64,000 nt of DNA from Albula goreensis (lineage: Eukaryota > Chordata > Actinopteri > Albuliformes > Albulidae), in assembly GCA_022829145.1 (NCBI GenBank), contig CM040764.1:4425552-4489551 (forward strand), in the 5' to 3' direction. A program made the position numbers and the translations under genes. The number at the start of each line of letters is the position of its first letter. Within the stretch, counting starts at the first letter, position 1. The notes beneath the pieces are model-generated. The model was not told the DNA's origin. It saw only the letters and a list, made by a program, of their open reading frames with translations, and ran no database searches. Shown piece by piece: positions 54,739 through 64,000 of the stretch.

Positions 54739-54943
54739 CCCCAGTGACTAAATTCTGTAGCAACAGGTGTTTTTGCATGGTGAACAAAAAAGGAGACATT
54801 ATTGTAAATTAACAGTTAAATGTTCAAACCGAACTTCTGACAGTAAACTGACAACATTTTCGCAATTTACAACTTGATATTCTCTAGCTCATTTGGCCTT
54901 CACCTCACCAATTATTTCCATGTTAGTTAGTTACTGAAAAAAA

Positions 54944-55518
54944 TATCAGGACAGTTGTACAAAGTTAAAAGAGAAGTTAATGTACAGTTAGGGTGTCGTT
55001 GCACCATTAGCATTGAGGAGCGACAGTTTTGAAGCTCCCATTCATTTTCTATGGGGAGCATCGGACACCAGCCCCTCAGTGTATGACAGGATTACCCCTT
55101 TAGAGTCTAGGGTGGCAGCAGATTGGAAAAGCTCAGAGGTCCAACTGAAAATGAATCGATCCATCTCATGGAGTTATCTAATTGGGTAAAGGCAGGCTGT
55201 GTGAGTGTGGGGCTGCAGCATTGGGACTGTATGAGTGCTCAGCCCGGATATAGCAGCCCTGCACTCACACGCACACGGTCTGCCTTTACCATAATTGGAT
55301 AACACCAGGCGATGGGTGGATTCATTTGAGGAAGTTGAACCTTTGTAATGGTTCACCACCCTAGATGTTGACAGATCAATCCCGTCATGCACTGGGGGGT
55401 GACGTCCGACGCTCCTCATAGAAAATGAGCGGGAAAGCGGTCCCTCCTCAACGCTCATGGTGTAAACGTACCCTAATTGTACATCAATACTCTTTTAACT
55501 TTGTACTAAGTCCTGATA
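54944..55518. mobile_element. foldback element, arms about 270 bp
   Basis: The two halves are imperfect reverse complements: the left runs from tatcaggac, gtacaaagttaaaagag, tgtac-a-ttagggt, gtaaaggcag to about 55215; the right from about 55245 back to cctgata at 55518. The 30 bp between is the loop. No coding capacity. Size and structure fit a non-autonomous DNA transposon. Confidence 0.78.
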
Positions 55519-58224
55519 CATTTCTGGAGTACTGGAATGCATCCTCCATACTATGCATTGTATCATTCGTACCTGGGTATCACAGGTTATCTGACAAATG
55601 ATTGTAGCTGCTGCAGCGTGCGCGAGATTTGCTGTAACATGGAAATAATTGATGAGGTGAAAGCCCTCACCTCAGGATGAATCAGAGTTTATTTGTATCA
55701 AACGAACCCTAAATGTACCCTGAGTGTTTTATTGCCTTCAGAGTGGCCCCTAGTAGAATGTCATTTAATTGCACCCTAAGAGTGGATATGTTGTTGACTT
55801 TGAGGTCTTTTTTTAAATTTTATTTATTTATTTTTTTTATAAAGTTAATCCTGCCACCGGGCACTGCTGTGAGTGACACCAAAGACCTTAAGTGCCACAA
55901 TTCTAAGATGTTAAAACACATATTGGATGTAAATAAACATAAATATAATTTAACACTCTGTCAACCTGTACTTTTTATCTCAGATCTATTTTGCTTGCTT
56001 ATACAGCTTTAATGAAGAGATTGACTTCAGTGGTCCTTCATTTATGAATTCTGCTATAATATTGTCATCTGTCATCTAGTTTACCTCACAGAGCAGTATA
56101 AAGCAGGAGAAACGTCAAGGCCATTGGCTCATTTCCTGTATGAGACGATTTCAAATTGTTTCGTGGTCGTACACAAACTGGAACATGCTGAAATGATGTG
56201 CACACCATGATTCACTATTATTAAGTTCATCCATTCCTTCACTATGGAGAAATGTTTGGGGATCTTCCAAAGAATCTTGTTAAAAGGTTTTTTCTTTTCA
56301 CTCATAAATGTATACTCCGACAAGGACAAGCTCAAGAATCGAGGAGCGTGCTGAATGTAACCACTTAGTTGCATTTCTAACAAGATCGTATGTGGGGGTC
56401 TAGAAAACAATTTAGTTAGTTCTTCCTTGGAATGTTGATAGATCTATATCGAACCATTCATGAGCTTTTCAGAAAATTGATGCAAGTTCTGACAAAAAGA
56501 TTTTTTGAAAGGGCTCTACAAATGACCATGCTAATTAACTGCCAACGGCTGTCACTGTAACGGTTTTCTGTTAGTTTCACATGTGACCGAACTCTGAATC
56601 TACATACAGCTATGAAGAACCTCAAATAAAAGCTAAAGCAGTTTCCCAATAGCATCACTCCACAGAATTAATACTGGTGTTTAGTTGCACCTTTTCTTCA
56701 AAATGTTCCATCTGCGATGAACGTCAATTAATAATACAAATAACCAAACTGTTGAAGTAGCTTCAACTCAAGGGAAGTGAAATAAAAAAATATGTTGGGT
56801 GATTCAATGCTTTCTGGGTCAAAAATAAGTTACTGACAAAGGTAAGCCCAGTGTTTATGGATCTACTATACATCAGACTACCTTTTTTCCTATCTCAGGG
56901 TTGATACGGTGTACATATTGACAGTGCAGCTGCACAGGGGCCCGTGGTCGGGGGTCCAACGAGTGCTGGCCCTTTAGAGATACGAATGAACAGAACTGGG
57001 GATACCACGTGACGTATACAGCGGCAGCATAGGTATTATATATGGCCACACTTTAATAGCGAAATCCGTCGTGGACAGTGAAAAATCCGACAACAACGTT
57101 TATGGGTTTTCCACAGAAATATATTCTGTGAACTATATGTAAATAATTTGTCATAGTTTTTGGTATGTTTGTTGTTTTTATATCCAGAAATTACAATGAA
57201 ATTGGTCAGTATATGTTATCCGGTGTCAAGGGTCAGATAAGTGCTCGAGGCTCGAATGAAAATCTGAGGAGGTCGGCGACAATGTGTAAGAAATGCCCCT
57301 CAAACACAAAAATGAATGTCGGAAGAGAAAAGAAGAAGAAACCAGAAAAAAGGAAGCCAGTGTTCCTCACAAGAATTTTTAAAATACGAATCAAGAGACA
57401 ACCCCGACCCGTCTCCCAGTACTAACAAGTAAGTTACCGTTGCCCTAGTTGCTATCATTAGCATCACCGTCGCTGCCCTGGTAGTGTAGCGAACTAGATA
57501 AATGTTAGACCACGGAAAAGCTGAAAACTAAGTAAATTATGGTAGCGACAAGCTACATAGGGTCGTAGTTTGACACATGGGTGCCTTTCAAATAGGTGAG
57601 TACAAGTGTTTTTAAAGGGGGATATGGTTTTTACGGTGGGCCGCCGTGCCAGCCTGTGACAGTCTCTGAGTTGGGTTGCCACGAGCACCTGTAAAATTGT
57701 GTTTATGCCATTGATGGAAGCAAAGCCGCTGCGCAAAACAGTAGCAGTTAGTGTACAGTTTGTGCCGCCGTGCAAAGCCATGCATCGTGTCAGTTTTGTT
57801 GGTCTCCTGTGGTGTTCCTGTCACTGACGCAGAAGTGGGACTTTGCTACTCGTAAGTGACGTAATGCAAACATCCCAGTTGTAGTTCATTAGTTGAAGTG
57901 TAGATTTTATTCCGTGACTGTCTGTTTGCGTTTCCGAGCGCTGTCCGTGCGGGTCGGAGCTATCTGTGGTTCTGAAGCTGAGCTTTGTTATTGACCTGCC
58001 TGCTCTCTCTGTAATACCTATAGGTATATGTTATGCAAACATCCCTGTTAGTTAACGTGTTGATATGATTCTGTGATCAACTGTTTATGTTGGTGACCAA
58101 ACAAATACTGAAGTGTCTGAGTGCTGTCCATGGTTGTTGGTTTTTTCGACTTTCTCAATAATTTAAGTAGCTCATGGGCCTACGATCTAACAGACTGGTA
58201 GTAAAATATCGACGTCTAATAATG

Positions 58225-58308
<84 letters not shown>

Positions 58309-59041
58309 TTGTACGTTTGCACGTCTGGAGGTGAAGAGAGCCGATACAAATCTTGCACTGGGGCCCATCATAACTATCTTATGGGACTGCATAGCTAAAT
58401 CAGTATGTAATTGAAAGCCTTAACTTATGCACCTGCAGAAATGAAAAAGAACATATACTGTGTTCCTTAGTATGGAATCTGTGTGTTATTCAACTTTTTA
58501 CATGTACTGTCAAATCCACCCACCATGAACGGAAAAAACGACCACCGCTGGCCGGTTAAAGAGAAGGTTTTGAATATCTTGTGATGTATTTTTACAAACA
58601 AAACAAAAATAGATGATATTGTAAAACAAGGTTGTGTTGATGTGTCCCAGGAATAACGTGCATCTTGTTTTTACCACAAAATGATAATAAGAACGGATGT
58701 AGTGCAGAGATTCAACCGACGGGTGCTAGTTAGCAAAGCATACATTCGTCTTGAGAAAAGTGCGGGTAATACAGATAACTTATAATAAAACTGGACTTAT
58801 ATTCTAAATACAAGCAAAGCTGTCTGTAATTCTCATGTCCTGAACAGGAAGCCTTCTGTTGGTAGACCTGTATGCATTGAGAAACAAGATGAAAATCAAA
58901 TCGTCTGTGCCATGTTAACTTTATGACACAAGGTGGAGTCCATGAGCCGAAATAGCAAAATGCGATGAACGTTGTTCACATGTGGTACATCAGTTGCTCT
59001 GAATAAGATTTGCTGTGGCAGCCACTTAATATGAAACGTAG
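55519..59041. other. no gene firmly recognised
   Basis: AT-rich DNA. An ORF at 57165-57425 ends in a very basic stretch (REKKKKPEKRKPVFLTRIFK) but has no family features. A mildly CpG-rich patch (57600-57980) with GTAAGT and TGACGTAA could be a promoter or first exon of the BTB-BACK fragment downstream; unsupported otherwise. Confidence 0.45.
58226..58307. repeat. (GT)41 microsatellite
   Basis: About 82 bp of uninterrupted GT. Cys-Val and Thr-His ORFs across it are artefacts. Confidence 0.97.
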
Positions 59042-59224
59042 AACACTTTGATCGTGGCCGCAGACATGGTCCAACTGGAGGAGGCGGTAACCATCTGCTT
59101 CCAGTTTCTCAAAGCGGAGATGGACTCCTCCAACTGCATCTCCATGTATCACTTTCTGGAAAAGATTGGATGCATGGACATGCTGGAGGTTATAGAACAT
59201 TACATTTATGTCCACTTCCTGGAG
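59042..59224 (+). CDS. ipp: BTB-Kelch family exon, IPP/KLHL27-like (end of BTB, start of BACK)
   Basis: The frame NTLIVAADMVQLEEAVTICF...DMLEVIEHYIYVHFLE (61 codons) is flanked by AG and GTGAGG in phase 0. The pattern LIxAADMxQLxEaV..C..FL....DPxNC (here DSSNC) is the BTB-BACK junction of kelch proteins, and HYIYVHFLEV is closest to IPP (ENYIHVHFLEV) as I recall it. IPP-type proteins are CUL3 substrate adaptors and actin-associated. No other BTB, BACK or Kelch exon was found between 57 and 64 kb, so this is an orphan exon: either a gene with long introns reaching outside the window, or a fragment. Just upstream the bases AACGTAGAACAC also read N-V-E-H in another frame, which could be homologous sequence after a one-base shift and would favour a pseudogene. 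Confidence 0.5.
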
Positions 59225-62200
59225 GTGAGGGTGCAGAGTAGGAAACAGGCAAATACATAGGATATGCTTTGGTACTGCGCATGAGTTTTATCATAGTGAC
59301 AGAGCATCCAGACCACACACAGCTCACTCTGTTGTTTTATCAAAATTATCAGTTGTTGCTTAGCAGATAGAGTATCTCTGTAGTTGAGTTGTGTTGAAAA
59401 TAAAATGTCTTGAGATAGTTCACTCACTCACTCACTCACTCACTCAAACTTTGTCTGAGCTAACTGTATTATTTGTTTTCTCTTTCTCTGTCAATTTCTC
59501 TTTGTCAATCTCTCTCTCTACACTCTGTTGAGCCTAGGAATTAAATAGAACATCCTCAGCTGAAACTGTTTAAACCATTGAAGGGTTTTTTGTAACTAAT
59601 TGAACTGTGAAAAAGTAACGCCACTTTTGACTTCAATGGAAAGTTAATGGTAAAGTGCAGTTCACTGATTGAAGCACCCCAAAGTCACTGAAAAGATGCT
59701 CATTTTAGCTTGAAATCTTGTAATGATTATCACCAGACCAATCAATGTTCATATTTATTCTGTGAATGCATCCTGAAACTGTTTGTCTCATATGTTTTTC
59801 TATTGACGTAGGCTATCTGCTGGGTTTGCTGATCTTGTTTGATGATTGAGCTGGTTGCATTTCTGGTGTAAAATTAAGTTCAAAATTAGGTGCAAAAGTC
59901 TTCAACTTTGAATTAAAATCTATTCAAGAATAAGACATTTGCATCCCGATTTTAATAATTATCCTTTTTTACTGTAAAAAATGTTGTGTAATTTAACCAA
60001 TGCAACTAAATGCAGAATATAGAATATTGTCTGTGTCAGTGAACAAGGGTTTAAAGTTTTAGTTTGTCCTGGTGAAACATTTTTTTTTTCCTGGTCGTTT
60101 ATGTCCCTCTAGTGGCCGTAGTTATAAATACAGCTGAGAGAATTCTGTCCTCCACTTGCTTGGTGATTTCTTATCACAACAATAATGGAAACAAAGGAAA
60201 CGGTCATAAAATGCAGTTAAATGAGGTCAGTTAAAGCAACAAACAATGGCCCACTTTGCAAAAAAATGCAATACATTGATGACAACAACACAAGTTTTAG
60301 TTGCATAATAACTGGTCTTTTATCAATACAGTTATTGCTGGTCCAAACAAAATTAAGTCTGAAGTGCAGTCAAAGGAACACTGTGCAGCAGGAGGTTCTA
60401 TCTGCCAAGATGAGATGTTGAACTGAATCTCATTGGCCATTTTCACATTTAGTAGAATCCCTCACTCAGAATGAATACACAGTTTGTATTTCAATACACT
60501 GTTCATTTATATAAGTAGACTTTTTATTGAGGCAACTCAAGTGAAGTAGCATGTAACTCACAACTTGGATTTATAAGCCTAGCTCCCTATCCATTATACT
60601 ACCCTACAACCACTGATATGCTGTTGTTACACTCTGAATGATATGTGGACAGCTGTAACTGGGTTGACTGAAACAAAAATCACTTGCACTCTAAATATTA
60701 GAAGGTAATTTAATGTTACCCATACCAGAGTGCAGTTACATTCCCGTATTCATGCATAATTGAGATATTTACACTGTAGAGGTCCTTTTCCAGTCTCTTT
60801 GTCTTTGTTTCTAAAATTATTTGTGTCCTTAAAATGAGCTGTGTCGTATGGTTACTGTCATTATCAATGGTAGTGAATGAGCAGAGGATCAGGGATCATT
60901 TCTGCTCAGGCATTTGACAGTCAGCATGCAATACCACTTTTCACCACTAAACGTCGCTGTGTACACATCAATCAACCCCACACAAACAGCTAGCCGACCA
61001 TGACATGAGGAAGAAGAAATCTGGTCAACTCTTGGAAAAGTTGATTCTGCTGTTTGCATTTCTGTGTATTGAGAGAAAATACTGGCAAAACCTTGTCCTT
61101 GTTCAAAACACTGTCAAGAAAAATGTTTTGAAATGTGGAGCAAACTTTATTCTCCAACAAGAGCCATTGTTAGCCCAGGATATAAATGTCAAATTGTATC
61201 ATTTATTGTTCAAAAAGTAGAATGATCAAGACTTAGATAAGTCAAAAGTGTAAAACAGGATTGATTGTAGAATTACCTTTGGCTCACAATTTAAGGCAAG
61301 TGTTCATTCTGATCTTCACTGACAGTTTGGCAAGTTCAGCAATCTGACCTTGCAGAGAACGTGCATAACACTCTGATTCAATTGTAAATAAAAGTTAAGG
61401 ACACGTTGATTGAATCCCAGCCTAAGCTCCATTCTTAGACAGTGTAATGGTCTAAGGGTGGAACTTTGAGTCACAACTTGTTTTGACCTGTAACTGACTT
61501 GCTACTTTTGTCACTTGATCATAACATTCAGGCGACTATCCCATCATGCTGCACTGCATCTATTCATTGTGTTAAAGGGACGCTTGAGTCATGCTGATCT
61601 TTTCAGCTGATATATAAAATGGTGTTTCTAGGTACAATCATTGTCAGTGATAGAATTCTGGCTATTTGCTGGCTGCTTTCTGCTTCAACAATTTTCATAT
61701 TTGCTATGAGATGTGACCTTGCATGTATTATAGATGTGATGCAGCTAACAAGTTCATAAAGTGACAGAGCAAATGAAGACGCGTTACTTTGCCAAACAAG
61801 TCCTATGAAGGCTTTGGTCACTGTCCTTAGCTTCTGTTTTTTGAGTTGTTTCTCTGAGTAAACTCGTGAAGAATGATTGGCTGGAGTGGACTTGTTATGT
61901 GTCAGTATTTTTGCTTTATTTCTCTTAATCTTGCCCACATGCTAGCCCATATGTCAGTCTGATTGTACCTACGGAAACCTGAATTTGATGCTGAATTCCT
62001 GCTTCACCTCCTGAGACAGTTAGCCAGATTCAACTGCAGTTAACACCTGTCAGAAACACATGCTTGCCACGGATGGACAACAAAAGTCACATGTTAAAAC
62101 CGGGTGTAGAGTGGCCTTAGACAACATTCCAGAGAGGAAATGTTTTGTACACCAAAACATTTAACAAACATGTGTGGCTTAAAAAATGAAAAGCTGGATT

Positions 62201-62281
62201 TTTAAAATATCCAGTTCAAACAGCATTCACAGCATATTTTCAGTCTACAGTCCATAAGATGATCTGCACAGTCCACACCTC
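59225..62281. other. no gene recognised
   Basis: AT-rich DNA with an (ACTC)n run at 59420-59448 and a SINE-like tRNA head on the - strand near 60560-60615 (tagtataatggatagggagc). ORFs are short and without family features. Confidence 0.45.
59420..59448. repeat. (ACTC)n microsatellite
   Basis: Seven tandem ACTC units. Confidence 0.9.
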
Positions 62282-62413
62282 ATGGATAGAGGAAAGAAGG
62301 ATGGGAGTGAAGGAAAGGGGGATACATTGTTTGAACATTCGGACGCACCCCATGTGCAAGCAGGAGCGAGTGAAGCTAGCGTGTCATTGGACGAGGACAT
62401 TCCCATCAACGGT
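62282..62413 (+). CDS. unassigned exon-like ORF starting with ATG (44 codons)
   Basis: MDRGKKDGSEGKGDTLFEHS...SLDEDIPING ends near a GGTAACC donor at about 62411. Acidic and hydrophilic, with coding-like composition in AT-rich surroundings. No family recognised. Confidence 0.28.
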
Positions 62414-63159
62414 AACCCCTCCTCCCTGGGTGGAGCAAAGAATAATTATACATTGCTCTGCAAGGCAGCCAACCCACAGTCTCACTTACCCTGACTGCAC
62501 AGTTAGAGTTCAATTCTGTACAACACACACTACTATTGTCTTAAAACCCAATAGCTCAATAAAGTAGCCTGAATAATCTATTCACTTTGCAAATTATTTA
62601 AAATATGTTAAACCAGTACATCATGTAAAATGAAGCTGAACAAGAGATCAAAGAGGAGGAGACACTTTTAGGTGACCAATGAATTATCAGTCGATTAATT
62701 ATTATTTATATTACGAAGAGACCATTGTGCCTGGGGTGACAACCAATAAGTATGATGTAGAAACAGATGCCACCTCGGCTGTTTTACTCTGTCTATGGAG
62801 GCAAGATCTCCCACGTTTGATATACGTGCTAATCCAGGTAAAACAGCATCTGTGATAATATGTGGTATAACATTGATAACAACAAACATATAATTATGGT
62901 CAAAAAGTGAATGTCTAAAATTAGACATGGTTTAATGTCATTTTTACACATTACAACGCATCAACCATACTCCTACCAGCCCCATTTATCTGCTGTGTAA
63001 TTTTAGTTTAAAAGGATTATGGCTATATGATGGAATTTGCTTATGCCCTGTAGTATCCTTTTCAAAGTGGATTTAACATACTGTGTAGGTTATTGGAGAC
63101 CAGCCATTCATGTACTTGTGAACACTTCCCGTGCGCTGGCAAACAAGCTGCTCAGTTTA

Positions 63160-63836
63160 ACCCTCTAGTCAGGTGTGTAAGAGGAGATTACCGGAGACTG
63201 GTCGAGATCCAACTTTACACACAGGTGTACGGTAACAATCGGGAGCGCGGATTGATGTGGTGGGCGGATGGCTTGCGGTTTTTTGGTACCTGCGTGACAA
63301 TCCCAGCCGCTGAGGGGAGAGGCAGCCGTGCGAACCGGGGACTCACCTTCCCCGCCTTTGTGCAGCCGAGCCGCGTTCCGTAAAAAGAAGCGCTAATCCG
63401 CTTGATGCCGGCGGAAATTTCGACATCTCCTGCGGGGCGCTTAACAAAATCTCCGGCTAAAACCTCGAACACATACCGCAATTCAGAGATGACAGAGAAG
63501 TTTTAGGGGCGCATCTTGTTTTTTTCTGCCACCGCCAGCCTCAGGAAGGACACCTGAATGTTTTTTTTGTTGAACTTTCGACCTTCCTCATGAGTAAATA
63601 TAGGTTTGAAGTGATTGTAAAGCTTTCTCACGGAGAATGGAGAATAGAGATCAACTGTGTCAACACTTGATTTTAGAAACATGGGTGCCCCTCGTAGAGA
63701 GGTGCAACAGCGAAAACATTTTGTTTCAGCTTGTTTACGGTTGAACGATTCGTCAAGCCATCGATATTTCCAGACCGTCTTATTTTTTCACTGGCTCTTA
63801 TACTGGATTCATGGTTAAAGGACAGCCGCGCTGGCA
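63160..63836 (+). promoter_or_regulatory. CpG-enriched promoter / 5'UTR region
   Basis: From about 63200 the sequence becomes CpG-rich (cgggagcgcgg, gccgtgcgaaccgggg, cttgatgccggcggaaattt) in contrast to the previous 5 kb, and leads into an open frame from 63837 to the window end. Likely promoter and 5'UTR of a gene entering from the right. ORFs on both strands here (63093-63383, 63215-63481) look like chance opens in GC-rich DNA. Confidence 0.5.
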
Positions 63837-64000
63837 ATGAATGTCGCCGGGCTTTCCAGCATTAACATGTCTGTTGAGCGAGAGGCTGAAGGCCCTATTG
63901 AGGAGAATCAAACGCTGAATAGGTGCCCAGCTGGGCTGGGGACCGTAGTACAACAACAGAGCCGGGGGGCTCAAAACAAAAGACGTGTGCACGGAGATCA
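63837..64000 (+). CDS. 5' coding exon of an unidentified gene, cut by the window end
   Basis: ATG at 63837 opens a frame to the last base: MNVAGLSSINMSVEREAEGP then IEENQTLNRCPAGLGTVVQQ and QSRGAQNKRRVHGD. A second in-frame ATG is at 63867 (MSVERE). The product is hydrophilic with a basic stretch (NKRR), as in many disordered N-termini. A competing ATG at 63841 in another frame closes after about 25 codons. Family not recognised; the real gene lies beyond 64000. Confidence 0.5.
   Translation, partial: MNVAGLSSINMSVEREAEGPIEENQTLNRCPAGLGTVVQQQSRGAQNKRRVHGD

Noticed and set aside
56930-57000. GC-rich patch resembling a transposon 3' end (ggggcccgtggtc)
   Set aside because: Too short to assign; no inverted partner or ORF found nearby.
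58155-58414. ORFs of Cys-Val or Thr-His repeats
   Set aside because: Pure translation of the (GT)41 microsatellite.
63093-63481. ORFs of 88-96 codons on both strands
   Set aside because: Open frames are expected by chance in this GC-rich promoter-like stretch; neither has recognisable features.
1-64000. CRISPR arrays, bacterial operons, viral genomes
   Set aside because: The tandem arrays are eukaryotic mini- and microsatellites; there are no spacer-repeat structures, ribosome-binding sites or viral replication genes.

Overview
The window is vertebrate nuclear DNA, almost certainly a ray-finned (teleost) fish. Small GT-AG exons lie in long AT-rich introns. CA/GT microsatellites, tRNA-derived SINEs with the usual fish 3' tail, L1/Tx1-type LINE remains, MITE-like foldbacks and a fish BEL/Pao-type gag-like ORF are all present. 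I see no bacterial or viral replicon.

Left part (1-11.4 kb): the last five coding exons of dcun1d1 (DCN1-like protein 1, a cullin neddylation co-ligase) on the + strand, with a 3'UTR to about 5.83 kb. The N-terminal UBA exons lie upstream of the window. From 5.8 to 11.4 kb there is no convincing gene; part is probably the atp11b 3'UTR.

Centre (11.4-38.7 kb): the complete atp11b gene on the - strand, a P4-ATPase phospholipid flippase. I could place 29 coding exons that join in phase to about 1133 residues, with the family's catalytic motifs intact. dcun1d1 and atp11b are convergent (tail to tail), as I recall for human 3q26.3-q27. Points of interest in this gene are a GC-AG last intron, two candidate alternative terminal exons inside that intron, a minisatellite that has multiplied the 3' splice site of exon 5, a second minisatellite abutting exon 28, and an antisense L1/Tx1 fragment in intron 6.

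Right part (38.7-64 kb): mostly repeats. Two copies of a roughly 1-1.5 kb TG...CA sequence (39.13 and 51.01 kb) may be the LTRs of one 13.4 kb, largely gutted element that encloses the gag-like coiled-coil ORF at 42.5 kb. Further right are an uncharacterised intronless 388-residue coiled-coil ORF (53.4-54.6 kb) with three repeated basic tryptophan motifs, a 575 bp foldback element just after it, a single BTB-BACK exon resembling IPP (59.0 kb), and the probable first coding exon of another + strand gene running off the window end (63.8 kb). Several splice-flanked, GC-rich exon-like ORFs at 41.6, 43.0, 48.7 and 62.3 kb could not be assigned.

Gene names come from recalled family sequences and motif matches, not from a search. 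Exon edges are read from GT/AG sites plus conserved reading phase.
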